Below, in pieces: positions 9,179 through 17,255 of a DNA stretch of 64,000 nucleotides. The DNA is from Mycobacterium sp. PS03-16. Its GTDB lineage: Bacteria > Actinomycetota > Actinomycetes > Mycobacteriales > Mycobacteriaceae. A program made the translations under genes and the position numbers. Positions within the stretch are counted from its first letter, which is position 1. Each line of letters starts with the position of its first letter. The stretch is taken from assembly GCF_004570325.1 (NCBI RefSeq), contig NZ_SPQO01000018.1:1-64000 (forward strand), read 5' to 3'. The notes below the pieces were generated by a model. The model was not told the DNA's origin. It worked only from the letters and a program-made list of their open reading frames with translations, and made no database searches.

Positions 9179-9883
9179 ATGAACGCTTCGACACCCGTTG
9201 CCATCATCACCGGCGCCTCCCAGGGCATCGGCGCCGGCCTGGTCGCGGCCTACCGCGGGCTGGGCTACGCCGTGGTCGCCAACTCGCGAAGCATCGGTGA
9301 CAGCGACGACCCCATGGTGCTGACCGTGGCGGGCGACATCGGAGAACCCGGTGTCGGACAACGCATCGCCGACGCCGCACTCGAGCGATTCGGCCGCATC
9401 GACACCGTGGTGAACAACGCGGGCATCTTCGTCCCGAAAGCGTTCACCGACTACACCGACGACGATTTCGACGCGGTGAGCGGTGTGAACGTACGCGGGT
9501 TCTTCGAGTTGACCCGGGCGGCGCTGGCGGCGATGACCGCCGGGGGTCTCGTCGTCAACATCTCGACCAGCCTGGTGGATCACGCCGATTCCCACGCGCC
9601 CTCGGCACTGGCCTCGCTGACGAAGGGCGGGCTCAATGCGGCGACGACGGCGCTGGCCGTCGAGTACGCATCCCGCGACATCCGGGTCAACACGGTGGCG
9701 CTCGGCGTCATCGACACCCCGATGCACGACCCGTCCACCCATGCCGCCCTGGCCGGACTCAACCCGATGGGACGGCTCGGCACGGTCGACGACGTCGTCG
9801 CGGCGGTGCTCTACCTGCAGTCCGCGACGTTCGTGACCGGTGACATCCTGCATGTGGACGGTGGTCAGAGTGCCGGGCGCTGA
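9179..9883 (+). CDS. atypical SDR lacking the catalytic tyrosine
   Basis: 234 aa from ATG 9179 with a GAAAGG site 8 nt upstream. Rossmann part is intact: TGASQGIGAGL (~11-21) and NNAGIF (~82). At the active site, where SDRs read YxxxK, this protein reads SALASLTKGGL: the lysine is kept but the residue four before it is Ala. The STS serine motif before it is present, and the C-terminal GDILHVDGGQSAGR is typical. I recall a subgroup with ALASLTKGG, so this is probably not a mutation. The enzyme may use another acid/base or bind without turnover. Divergent from the LysR gene; overlaps the following SnoaL-like gene by 14 bp. Confidence 0.8.
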   Translation: MNASTPVAIITGASQGIGAGLVAAYRGLGYAVVANSRSIGDSDDPMVLTVAGDIGEPGVGQRIADAALERFGRIDTVVNNAGIFVPKAFTDYTDDDFDAVSGVNVRGFFELTRAALAAMTAGGLVVNISTSLVDHADSHAPSALASLTKGGLNAATTALAVEYASRDIRVNTVALGVIDTPMHDPSTHAALAGLNPMGRLGTVDDVVAAVLYLQSATFVTGDILHVDGGQSAGR

Positions 9884-10244
9884 GGACAGCACCCGCATCC
9901 TCGGCGGTGTGCTCGACGAGTGGAGAGCCGGAATCGATGCGCACGACCCCGCCCGGGTGTCGGCGCTGTTCACCGACGACGCGATCTTCCAGGGTCTGCG
10001 CCCGTACACCGTCGGCACGGCCGGTGTCGCGCGGTACTACGACGCGCAGCCATCGGGATTGGCGGTGCGGTACCGGATTCTCGAGACCCGCCGCCCCAGC
10101 GCTGACGTGGTCCTCGGTTACCTGGCCGCCGACTTCTCCTTCGCCGACCGGGATCCGCTGCCGCTGCACGTGGCCGTGGTGGTGCTGCGCACCGCGCGGG
10201 GCTGGCGGATTGTGTCGTACCAGGCTAGCTCAGTGCCGGGATGA
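9870..10244 (+). CDS. SnoaL/NTF2-like (SgcJ-type) small protein
   Basis: 124 aa from GTG 9870 (VPGAEDSTRILGGVLDEW), with the upstream GGACGG acting as the likely ribosome site; GTG 9861 is an alternative. It has the cystatin-like alpha+beta pattern of the SgcJ/EcaC and SnoaL families: WRAGIDAHDPARVSALFTDDAIFQG, then GVARYYDAQPSG, and strands ending RGWRIVSYQASSVPG. Members are hydrolases, isomerases or simple binding barrels, so activity cannot be assigned. It starts inside the SDR gene's end, so the two form an operon. Its last 20 bp overlap the convergent luciferase-like gene. Confidence 0.72.
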   Translation: MPGAEDSTRILGGVLDEWRAGIDAHDPARVSALFTDDAIFQGLRPYTVGTAGVARYYDAQPSGLAVRYRILETRRPSADVVLGYLAADFSFADRDPLPLHVAVVVLRTARGWRIVSYQASSVPG

Positions 10245-11214
10245 CCTGCTTCTCGAACATCTCGATCCCGGAGCGGTCGTAAGCCGCCTCGGGGAAGTAC
10301 AGAATCGCGTACTCGCAGCCGAGGTCGCGCATCCGGGTCAACTGTTCGATCGCCCGTTCGGGAGTACCGCTGGCCGACGACGGCGTGGTCACGCCCGACA
10401 GCATGCCGTCGACGGCGCCCTCGTCGGCCACCGCGACCAGCCGCTCACGCACCCGCTTGACCCGGTCGGCGACGTCGGCCTCGGAGTCACCGATCACGAC
10501 GTTGAAGTTGGCCGACCGCACGATCGCGTCGAAGTCGGTGCCCACGTCGCGACAGTGGCCGGCCAACACGGTCGACTTGTGCTCGAAGCCCTCGGGATCG
10601 GACGTGTAGTTGGTGTACTGCGCGTACTTCGCGGCGATCCGCAGCGTGACCTTCTCGCCTCCGCCGGCGATCCACAGCGGAATACCGCCGTCCTGCAGTG
10701 GCTTCGGCTGCACGATCGCGTTGTCCACCTGATAGTGGCTGCCGTTGAGGCTGACCCGGCCGTCGCGCCAGGCGTCGCGCATGATCCGCACGCCCTCGTC
10801 GAGCCGGCCCAACCGCACGCCCGCCGTCGGGAAGCCGTAACCGTAAGCGCGCCATTCGTGTTCGTACCATCCGCCACCGATGCCCATCTGCACGCGGCCA
10901 CCGGAGATGATGTCGACGGTGGCGGCGACCTTCGCGAGATAGGCCGGGTTGCGATAACTCATCGCCGTGCACATCTGGCCGAGTTTGATCCGCGACGTAA
11001 TCGCCGCGTACGCCGACATCAGCGACCACGCCTCGTGGGTGGCCTCCGTGGTGGGCACCGGGACGGTGTGGAAATGGTCGTACACCCACAGCGAGTCCCA
11101 CGCGCTGTCGTCGGCGTAGGCGACCAGATCGGACATCACCTGCCAGTGCTCCTCGGCGGGAATGCCGACGAGGTCGAGCCGCCAGCCTTGCGGGATGAAC
11201 AGACCGAAGCGCAT
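10225..11214 (-). CDS. LLM-class (F420-dependent type) flavin oxidoreductase
   Basis: 329 aa. Luciferase-like TIM-barrel: MRFGLFIPQGWRLDL at the N-terminus, DSLWVYDHFH (~42), TSRIKLGQMCTAMSYRNPAYLAK (~75), GRVQMGIGGGWYEHEWRAYG (~108), and the C-terminal MRDLGCEYAILYFPE. Mycobacterial members generally use coenzyme F420; the GGGWYEHE motif is shared by many of those. The substrate is unknown. The gene stands alone on the minus strand, converging with the SnoaL-like gene with a 20-bp overlap of the two coding ends, and lies 36 bp downstream of the TetR gene on the same strand. Confidence 0.85.
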   Translation of the reverse strand: MRFGLFIPQGWRLDLVGIPAEEHWQVMSDLVAYADDSAWDSLWVYDHFHTVPVPTTEATHEAWSLMSAYAAITSRIKLGQMCTAMSYRNPAYLAKVAATVDIISGGRVQMGIGGGWYEHEWRAYGYGFPTAGVRLGRLDEGVRIMRDAWRDGRVSLNGSHYQVDNAIVQPKPLQDGGIPLWIAGGGEKVTLRIAAKYAQYTNYTSDPEGFEHKSTVLAGHCRDVGTDFDAIVRSANFNVVIGDSEADVADRVKRVRERLVAVADEGAVDGMLSGVTTPSSASGTPERAIEQLTRMRDLGCEYAILYFPEAAYDRSGIEMFEKQVIPALS

Positions 11215-11250
11215 GGCACCCGACTCTAGCCCGCGCGGATGGGCAGCGAC

Positions 11251-11787
11251 TCACATTCCGAGGGCGGCCAGTGCGCCGGTGACGACCGCGGCACGCAGCG
11301 CATCGGCGGGGGCGTCCGGGAACTGCAGGCAGCAGTCCTGCAGGCCGCCCAGGGCGATCACGGCGCGCGCCGCCTCGTCGAGCGACGGGTCGGGCCCGAA
11401 GAGCAACGCGCACAGGCGCTCCCGCCACGCCAGCATGCTGTCGATGAGGCCGAGGTCGGCGAGCGTGCTCAGCTCGGAGACCACCAGGACGAGATCGGCG
11501 CGGTGGCGGTAGTGGTAGTCGAAGTAGCCCTCGAGCAGTTCCCGGGGCGTGAGATCCCGCCGCTTCTCGCAGTCGCGCACATAGCGCTCACCGGCGTCGA
11601 TCAGCGGCTGCACGATGCTGCGCACCAGGTCTTCGCGCGAGGAGAAGTGGTAGTAGAGCGCGGGTTTGGTGATGCCGAGCCGCGCGGCGATGTCCTGCAG
11701 GCTGGTGCGTTGCACTCCCTTGACGGCGAAGAGCTCGCGTGCCACCTCCTGGATCCGCTGGCGGGTGTCCGAACGAGGCATGGTCAC
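11251..11787 (-). CDS. TetR/AcrR-family repressor
   Basis: 178 aa (GTG 11787; ATG 11781 is two codons further in). N-terminal helix-turn-helix: TRQRIQEVARELFAVKG, then TSLQDIAARLGITKPALYYH and the SSREDLV helix that closes the DNA-binding domain. The C-terminal ligand domain is typical in length. It is divergent from the FAD monooxygenase gene, and the 74-bp gap holds two copies of a near-palindrome. It very probably represses that enzyme and itself, with a monooxygenase substrate as inducer (inference). Confidence 0.9.
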   Translation of the reverse strand: MTMPRSDTRQRIQEVARELFAVKGVQRTSLQDIAARLGITKPALYYHFSSREDLVRSIVQPLIDAGERYVRDCEKRRDLTPRELLEGYFDYHYRHRADLVLVVSELSTLADLGLIDSMLAWRERLCALLFGPDPSLDEAARAVIALGGLQDCCLQFPDAPADALRAAVVTGALAALGM

Positions 11788-11800
11788 GAAGCCACCATAA

Positions 11801-11852
11801 CTGACCGATCGTTAAGTAAGCTGGCGGTGTCGCTTACCGATCGTTAAGTAAG
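11801..11852. promoter_or_regulatory. double TetR operator between divergent genes
   Basis: The 17-mer ACCGATCGTTAAGTAAG occurs twice, at 11804-11820 and 11836-11852, exactly 32 bp (three helical turns) apart. Each copy contains a near-palindrome around CGATCG (CTTACCGATCGTTAAG at 11833-11848; CTGACCGATCGTTAAG at 11801-11816). The second copy runs into the AGGAG ribosome site of the monooxygenase gene (ATG 11862), and the first lies just upstream of the TetR start. Position and symmetry suggest an operator for the adjacent TetR protein. Confidence 0.7.
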
Positions 11853-11861
11853 GAGTCCGTC

Positions 11862-13088
11862 ATGAAGGTCCTGGTTTCCGGTGCGAGCGTCGCCGGTCCC
11901 GTCGCCGCGTACTGGCTGAGCCGCCGTGGTGACGAGGTGACCGTCGTGGAGAAGGCGCCGGCGCTGCGCAAGACCGGCGGTCACGCCATCGACCTGTTCG
12001 GACCGGCCATGGCCATCGCCGAACAGATGGGCGTGAGAGACCGGGTGTTGGCCCGCGCCACCGGCACCTCTGCACTCGTGATGCATCGGGCCGGCGCAAC
12101 TCGCCCGACTCGCATCGACTACCGCAAACTGTCGACCGCCATCTCCGACCGGCACGTCGAGATCATGCGCGACGACCTCAGCGAGATCTTCTACGACGCC
12201 GGCCGCGACGACGTCGAGTACGTGTTCGGTGACCACATCACCGCGATCGACGACGACGGAGGCGTCAGCTTCGCCCACTCCCCGGCCCGCCGGTTCGACA
12301 TCGTGGTCGGCGCGGACGGCCTGCACTCCGGGGTCCGGCGCCTGGTGTTCGGCGAGGACGCCGGGTACACCGAGTTTCTCGGTGCATACCTTTCGGTGGT
12401 GTCGGTGCCCAAGGCGCTGGCCCGCGACGGCGAGATGAGCGGCTTCGTCGACGTCGACCGGATGGCGATGATCTACACCGCCGACCACCTCGACGACGCG
12501 CGGGCGGTGTTCATCTTCCGGCCCGCCGCGGCGTACCGCTCCGCCGCCGTAGACCACCACGACCACCGCGACACCGCTGCGCACCAGGCGCTTCTGCGGG
12601 ACCGCTTCGCCGGGTTGTCACCGACCGTCGACCGGTGGCTCGGCGAGCTGGACCGCACGCCGGCGTTCTACTTCGATGCGGTGACCCAGTTGCAGCTGAA
12701 CACCTGGACGCGCGGCCGGGTGGCGCTGGCCGGCGATGCCGGCTACTGCCCCGGTCCGGCGGTCGGCGGCAGCACCAGCCTCGCCGTCATCGGTGCCTAC
12801 GTCCTGGCCGGCGAGTTGGAACGCGCCGGCGGCGACCCCGCTGCCGGTTTCGCGGCCTACGAACGGGTGATGCGCGAGCCGGTGCTGGGCAGCCGCGCAC
12901 TGGCCAAGGGCGTGGCGAAGGCGATCCTGCCGTCCTCCGGGTTGGGTGTGCGGGCGCTGCTGGGCGTCGGCCGGCTCGTCTCGATCCTGCCCACCTCGGT
13001 GTCCGGCGCGCTGGCCCGACTCAATGACAAGGGAATCGGCCTGTACGACTCGATCGCGGTGCCCGACTATCCGCTGCCCGTCCGGTGA
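11862..13088 (+). CDS. FAD-dependent monooxygenase (PHBH-type)
   Basis: 408 aa. Group A flavoprotein hydroxylase: GASVAGPVAAYWLSRRG with the GxGxxG-like dinucleotide motif (first Gly replaced as GASVAG, common in this subgroup), DG-type motif VVGADGLHSGVRR (~150) that binds FAD and NADPH, and ALAGDAGYCPGPAVGGSTSLA (~290) carrying the GD motif. These enzymes hydroxylate aromatic or polycyclic substrates, or modify drugs. Preceded by an ideal AAGGAG site and the double operator shared with the divergent TetR, so expression is probably inducible. The substrate is unknown. Confidence 0.88.
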   Translation: MKVLVSGASVAGPVAAYWLSRRGDEVTVVEKAPALRKTGGHAIDLFGPAMAIAEQMGVRDRVLARATGTSALVMHRAGATRPTRIDYRKLSTAISDRHVEIMRDDLSEIFYDAGRDDVEYVFGDHITAIDDDGGVSFAHSPARRFDIVVGADGLHSGVRRLVFGEDAGYTEFLGAYLSVVSVPKALARDGEMSGFVDVDRMAMIYTADHLDDARAVFIFRPAAAYRSAAVDHHDHRDTAAHQALLRDRFAGLSPTVDRWLGELDRTPAFYFDAVTQLQLNTWTRGRVALAGDAGYCPGPAVGGSTSLAVIGAYVLAGELERAGGDPAAGFAAYERVMREPVLGSRALAKGVAKAILPSSGLGVRALLGVGRLVSILPTSVSGALARLNDKGIGLYDSIAVPDYPLPVR

Positions 13089-13124
13089 GCCCGCGGTGTC
13101 GGTCGGCCGGGTTAGCGTGAGCCC

Positions 13125-13550
13125 ATGGCGCTCTCGAAAGACGACCGCGAACAGTTCCTGGCCGAACCCCACGTCGCTGCCCTGTCGGTGTCCGCAGGCG
13201 CGGGCCGCGGCCCGCTCACCGTGCCCATCTGGTACCAGTACTCGCCCGGCGGTGAGCCGTGGGTGCTCACCGGTGACGGCTCCCGCAAGCACGGGCTGAT
13301 CGAGGCGGCGGGATTCTTCTCGCTGATGGTCGACCGGGTCGAGCCCACCACGCGCTACGTCGCGGTGGACGGCCCGGTCAGCCGCATCGAGCCGGCCACC
13401 GACGCCCAACTCGAGGAGATGACATACCGGTACCTGCCGGGCGAGGCCGGGCAGCGATACCTGGACTTCGCCCGAGCCAACCTCGGCGCCAACGTCGCGG
13501 TCTACCTGCGCCCGGAGCACTGGCTGTCGGCGGACCTCGGCGCGTTCTGA
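13125..13550 (+). CDS. pyridoxamine 5'-phosphate oxidase-like (split-barrel flavin) protein
   Basis: 141 aa. Split beta-barrel of the PPOX/F420-binding type: LAEPHVAALSVSAGAGRGPL, VPIWYQYSPGGEPWVLTGDGSRK, FFSLMVDRVEPTTRYVAVDGPV and a C-terminal VAVYLRPEHWLSADLG. In mycobacteria many such proteins bind F420 or FMN and act as small oxidoreductases. It lies 36 bp after the monooxygenase on the same strand and could be in the same operon. Its last 49 bp overlap, antisense, the end of the decayed NmrA-like fragment described next. Confidence 0.8.
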   Translation: MALSKDDREQFLAEPHVAALSVSAGAGRGPLTVPIWYQYSPGGEPWVLTGDGSRKHGLIEAAGFFSLMVDRVEPTTRYVAVDGPVSRIEPATDAQLEEMTYRYLPGEAGQRYLDFARANLGANVAVYLRPEHWLSADLGAF

Positions 13551-13624
13551 GGCCGCCGCGTCAGGCGCTCCGCCGTCGCGTGCCGGCCCACATTGCCCGT
13601 CGCCCCTGCGATCACGATCCTCAT
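13502..13624 (-). pseudogene. decayed start of an NmrA-like NAD(P)-binding gene
   Basis: An ATG at 13624 with a strong GGAGG site six bases upstream opens a 40-codon frame beginning MRIVIAGATGNVGRHATAE, the exact N-terminal Rossmann turn of NmrA-like NAD(P)H-binding proteins (GATGNVG). After about 24 codons homology is lost and the frame runs into the antisense of the PPOX gene, stopping at 13502. A full gene would need ~250 more residues, so this is a truncated remnant. A CGTTG(N6)CAACG inverted repeat upstream (about 13637-13652) looks like the old operator. Confidence 0.6.
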
Positions 13625-13718
13625 CTGTCGCCTCCGTTCGTTGTTCACGCAACGAACTCTCGCAGCGGCGGCGTTTCGGCGGACCCCGGGAAGTCCGTAG
13701 TCGCCGGTGCATACACGA

Positions 13719-13748
13719 AGCCCCCGCGACGCCGTTGTCGCGGGGGCT
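13719..13748 (-). terminator. hairpin terminator after fadB
   Basis: A perfect 12-bp stem, AGCCCCCGCGAC paired with GTCGCGGGGGCT, with a 6-base loop, lies 15 bp beyond the fadB stop. There is no T-run, as is usual for mycobacterial intrinsic terminators. It also separates fadB from the decayed region to its left. Confidence 0.75.
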
Positions 13749-13762
13749 CGTGTGCCGGTTGA

Positions 13763-15910
13763 CTACTTGGTGAGCGACTCCGGCGGGGTGAACCGGTCGC
13801 CGTAGCGCTCGGCCAGTTCCTTGGCGCGGGCCACGAAGGCCTCCTTGCCCGTACCCAGCGCACCCTGGTAGCCGACGATGAACTGCGCCGAACCACCGGT
13901 GTACGGCGGGAAGCCGATGCCCATGATCGAGCCGATGTTCGCGTCGGCGGTCGAGGTGAGCACACCCTCGTCGAGGCACTTCTGGGTCTCGAGCGCCTCG
14001 GCGAACAGCATGCGATCGATCATGTCCTGCAGCGGGATCTCGGCCTTTCCGGAGCCGAACGTCTCGCGCAGGCCCGGCCACAGGCCGGCGCGTTTGCCGT
14101 CGACGTACTCGTAGAAGCCGGCGCCCTTCAAGCGCGACGGGCGGCCGATCTCGATCATCTTCTCGACGACCGCCTCGGCCGGATGCGGCTCGTAGGTGCC
14201 GCCCGTCGACTCGACGCCCTTGCGGGTGGCCACGGCGATCTTGTGCATCAGCTCGAGGTTGAGCTCGTCGGACAGCTGCAGCGGCGCGGCCGGGTAACCG
14301 GCCTGCGCGCCCGCCGCCTCGATGCTGGCGGGCTCGACGCCCTCGCCGAGCATGGCCAGCGCCTCGTTGACGAAGGTGCCGATGACGCGGCTGGTGAAGA
14401 AGCCGCGGCTGTCGTTGACGACGATCGGGGTCTTGCCGATGGCCAGCGTGTAGTCGAACACCCGGGCCAGCGCCTCGTCAGACGTCTTCTCGCCCTTGAT
14501 GATCTCCACCAGCGGCATCTTGTCGACCGGGGAGAAGAAGTGGATGCCGATGAAGTCCTCCTGGCGCTTCACGCCGGTCGCCAGACCGGTGATCGGCAGT
14601 GTGGAGGTGTTGGACCCGAGCAGCGCGTTGGGTTCGACGATGTCCTCGATCTCCTGGAAGACCTTGTGCTTGAGGTCCTGGTCCTCGAAGACCGCCTCGA
14701 CGACGAAGTCGACGCCCTTGAGGTCCGCCGGATCACCGGTCGGGGTGATGCGGCCGAGCAGCGCGTCGGAGCGCTCCTGCGTGGTGCGTCCGCGCTCGAG
14801 CGCCTTGGCCTCCAGCTTCTCGGAGTAGCCCTTGCCCTTCTGCGCGGCCTCCAAGCTGACGTCTTTGAGCACCACCTCGAAGCCGGCCTTGGCCGACACG
14901 TAGGCGATGCCGGCGCCCATCATGCCCGCGCCGAGCACGCCGATCTTGCGGATCTCCTGCTTGGCGATGCCGTCGGGCCGCGAGGCGCCGCCGTTGATGG
15001 CCTGCAGGTCCAGGAAGAACGCCTGGATCATGTTCTTCGCGGTCTGACCCGTCACCAGCTGGGTGAAGTAGCGGCTCTCGATGCGGCTGGCCGAATCGAA
15101 GTCGACCTGCGCGCCCTCGACGGCGGCGTCGAGGATCGCCCGCGGCGCCGGCATCGGCGCACCCTTGAGCTGCTTCTTCAGCAGCGCCGGGAAGGACGGC
15201 AGGATGCTGGCCAGGCCGGGGCTGCTCGGCGTGCCGCCGGGCATCTTGTAGCCCTTCTGATCCCACGGCTGGGTGTGGGCCTCGGGATTGGCCTTGATCC
15301 AGGCCTTCGCGGCGGGGACGAGCTCCTCGACGCTGCCGACCAACTCGTCGACCAGGCCGGTGTCCTTGGCCTTGGCGGGCTTGAACCGGGTGCCCTGGCT
15401 GAGCACCTCCATGAACGCCTTCTGGATGCCGAACATGCGCACGGTGCGGGTGACGCCGCCGCCACCGGGCAGCAGACCCAGGGTGACCTCGGGCAGGCCG
15501 ATCACCGAACCCTTGACGTCGGCGGCGATGCGGTGGTGACACGCCAACGCGATCTCCAGCCCACCGCCGAGCGCGGCGCCGTTGATCGCGGCCACGACCG
15601 GCTTACCGAGCGTCTCCAGCTTGCGCAGGTCCGCCTTGATGTACTCGACCTCGGCGAACGACTCGGCCGCGTTGTCGGGGCCGACGGTCATCATGCCCTT
15701 GAGGTCACCGCCGGCGAAGAAGGTCTTCTTCGCGCTGGTGATGACGACGCCGGTGATCGAATCCTTCTCCTCCACAAGACGTTCGACCGTCTTGTGCATC
15801 GACTCCTTGTAGTGCTCGTTCATCACGTTCGCCGAGCCGGTCGGGTCGTCGAGCGTGAGGGTGACGATGCCGTCGTCGTCCTTGTCCCACTTGATGGTGT
15901 TCTCTGCCAT
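13763..15910 (-). CDS. fadB: fatty-acid oxidation alpha subunit FadB (enoyl-CoA hydratase / 3-hydroxyacyl-CoA dehydrogenase)
   Basis: 715 aa, the standard length for the mycobacterial trifunctional alpha chain (Rv0860). N-terminal crotonase domain: NGAALGGGLEIALACHHRIA oxyanion segment (~112-131) and GLPEVTLGLLPGGGG with a catalytic glutamate. Middle NAD domain: GVLGAGMMGAGIAYVSAKAG (~330) and NTSTLPI. C-terminal HAD domain: FFSPVDKMPLVEII and ESTGG. It hydrates trans-2-enoyl-CoA and oxidises the hydroxyacyl-CoA, working in a complex with FadA, encoded 10 bp upstream. The ATG at 15910 starts MAENTIKWDKDDDGIVT. Confidence 0.96.
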   Translation of the reverse strand: MAENTIKWDKDDDGIVTLTLDDPTGSANVMNEHYKESMHKTVERLVEEKDSITGVVITSAKKTFFAGGDLKGMMTVGPDNAAESFAEVEYIKADLRKLETLGKPVVAAINGAALGGGLEIALACHHRIAADVKGSVIGLPEVTLGLLPGGGGVTRTVRMFGIQKAFMEVLSQGTRFKPAKAKDTGLVDELVGSVEELVPAAKAWIKANPEAHTQPWDQKGYKMPGGTPSSPGLASILPSFPALLKKQLKGAPMPAPRAILDAAVEGAQVDFDSASRIESRYFTQLVTGQTAKNMIQAFFLDLQAINGGASRPDGIAKQEIRKIGVLGAGMMGAGIAYVSAKAGFEVVLKDVSLEAAQKGKGYSEKLEAKALERGRTTQERSDALLGRITPTGDPADLKGVDFVVEAVFEDQDLKHKVFQEIEDIVEPNALLGSNTSTLPITGLATGVKRQEDFIGIHFFSPVDKMPLVEIIKGEKTSDEALARVFDYTLAIGKTPIVVNDSRGFFTSRVIGTFVNEALAMLGEGVEPASIEAAGAQAGYPAAPLQLSDELNLELMHKIAVATRKGVESTGGTYEPHPAEAVVEKMIEIGRPSRLKGAGFYEYVDGKRAGLWPGLRETFGSGKAEIPLQDMIDRMLFAEALETQKCLDEGVLTSTADANIGSIMGIGFPPYTGGSAQFIVGYQGALGTGKEAFVARAKELAERYGDRFTPPESLTK

Positions 15911-15920
15911 GGCTTCTCTC

Positions 15921-17132
15921 CTAGACGCGCTCGATGATGGTGGCCACGCCCATGCCGCCGCCCACGCACAGCGTGATCAGCGCGCGCCGCGCGTTGCGGC
16001 GCTCGAGCTCGTCGACCATGGTGCCGGTGATCATGGCGCCGGTGGCGCCGAGCGGGTGGCCCATCGCGATGGCGCCGCCGTTGACGTTGAGCTTCTCGTC
16101 GGGGATGTTCAAGTCCTTCTGGAACTTCAGAACCACCGAGGCGAACGCCTCGTTCAGTTCGAACAGGTCGATGTCGTCGACGGTCAGCCCGGCGCGGTCG
16201 AGCACCTTCTTGGTGGCCGGCGTCGGGCCGGTGAGCATGATGACCGGATCGGAGCCGCTCGTGGCGGTCGCGACGATCCGAGCGCGCGGGGTCAGGCCCT
16301 GCGACTGGCCCGCCCGCTCACTTCCGACGAGCACCAGTGCGGCGCCGTCGACGATGCCGGAGCTGTTGCCGCCGGTGTGGACGTGGTTGATCTTCTCGAC
16401 GTAGTGGTACTTCTGCAGCGCCACGTCGTCGAAGCCGCCCATCGCGCCGATGCCGTCGAACGCGGTCTTGAGCTTGCCGAGGCTCTCGACGGTGGTGCCG
16501 GGCCGCATGTGCTCGTCGTGGTCGAGGATCACCAGGCCGTTCTGGTCACGCACCGGAACCACCGACTTGGCGAAGTAGCCGCCCGACCAGGCTGCCGCGG
16601 CGCGCTCCTGCGACCGCGCGGCGTAGGCGTCGACGTCCTCACGGGAGAAGCCCTCGATGGTGGCGATCAGGTCGGCGCCGATGCCCTGCGGGACGAAGCC
16701 GATGGTGTAGTTGGTCTCCGGATCGGTGGCCCAAGCGCCGCCGTCGGAACCCATCGGCACGCGGCTCATCGACTCCACGCCGCCGGCCAGCACCAGGTCG
16801 TCCCAGCCGGAGCGGACCTTTTGCGCAGCGGTGTTGACGGCCTCGAGGCCCGAGGCGCAGAAGCGGTTGAGCTGAACGCCACCGGTGGTGTCGGGCAGCC
16901 CCGCGGCCAGCACCGCGGTGCGGGCGATGTCGCCGCCCTGGTCGCCGACCGGCGAGACGACGCCGAGGATGACGTCGCTGATCAGGGTCTCGTCGAGGTC
17001 GGGATGGCGACGGCGGATCTCGTCGATGAGACCGGTCACCAGGTTGAGGGGTTTGACCTCATGCAGCGACCCGTTCTTCTGCTTGCCGCGAGGCGTACGA
17101 ATCGCCTCGTAGATGAAGGCTTCTTCAGACAT
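15921..17132 (-). CDS. fadA: acetyl-CoA acyltransferase FadA (thiolase beta subunit)
   Basis: 403 aa. Thiolase that cleaves 3-ketoacyl-CoA to acetyl-CoA. Catalytic Cys in [15 protein letters not shown] (~93), His in [16 protein letters not shown] (~355), and the second Cys/His motif [13 protein letters not shown] near the C-terminus. The N-terminal EAIRTPRGK is typical. First gene of the fadA-fadB operon (10-bp gap). Upstream is a 16-bp palindrome 24 bp before the ATG, a likely repressor site, so the complex is probably fatty-acid-responsive. Position matches Rv0859. Confidence 0.96.
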   Translation of the reverse strand: MSEEAFIYEAIRTPRGKQKNGSLHEVKPLNLVTGLIDEIRRRHPDLDETLISDVILGVVSPVGDQGGDIARTAVLAAGLPDTTGGVQLNRFCASGLEAVNTAAQKVRSGWDDLVLAGGVESMSRVPMGSDGGAWATDPETNYTIGFVPQGIGADLIATIEGFSREDVDAYAARSQERAAAAWSGGYFAKSVVPVRDQNGLVILDHDEHMRPGTTVESLGKLKTAFDGIGAMGGFDDVALQKYHYVEKINHVHTGGNSSGIVDGAALVLVGSERAGQSQGLTPRARIVATATSGSDPVIMLTGPTPATKKVLDRAGLTVDDIDLFELNEAFASVVLKFQKDLNIPDEKLNVNGGAIAMGHPLGATGAMITGTMVDELERRNARRALITLCVGGGMGVATIIERV

Positions 17133-17155
17133 GCCCGCGAGCGTAACAGGCTAAA

Positions 17156-17171
17156 CCAACCAGATGGTTGG
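17156..17171. promoter_or_regulatory. palindromic operator upstream of fadA
   Basis: CCAACCAGATGGTTGG, perfect 7-bp arms (CCAACCA/TGGTTGG) around a 2-bp centre, lies 24 bp before the fadA ATG. The size and symmetry are those of a TetR-family site. The cognate regulator is not apparent among the neighbouring genes. Confidence 0.6.
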
Positions 17172-17187
17172 GCGGTCCCCGCGTTCG

Positions 17188-17246
17188 CCGAGTGGCCACT
17201 CATCCGACGCCTACGCGACGATGGCGCGGCATAACTGGCCACTCGG
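17188..17246. repeat. inverted repeat with 11-bp perfect arms
   Basis: CCGAGTGGCCA at 17188-17198 is repeated inverted as TGGCCACTCGG at 17236-17246, with a 37-base spacer. The inner sequence CATCCGACGCCTACGCGACG is unremarkable. It sits just upstream of the fadA operator and may be a mobile palindromic element or an RNA hairpin. The arm GAGTGGCCACTC is itself self-complementary. Confidence 0.5.
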
Positions 17247-17255
17247 TGAGGACTG

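Noticed and set aside
8129..10018. A 629-aa fusion including the LysR protein
   Set aside because: The first 300 residues are antisense of the SDR gene. The LysR homology starts at the GTG 9061.
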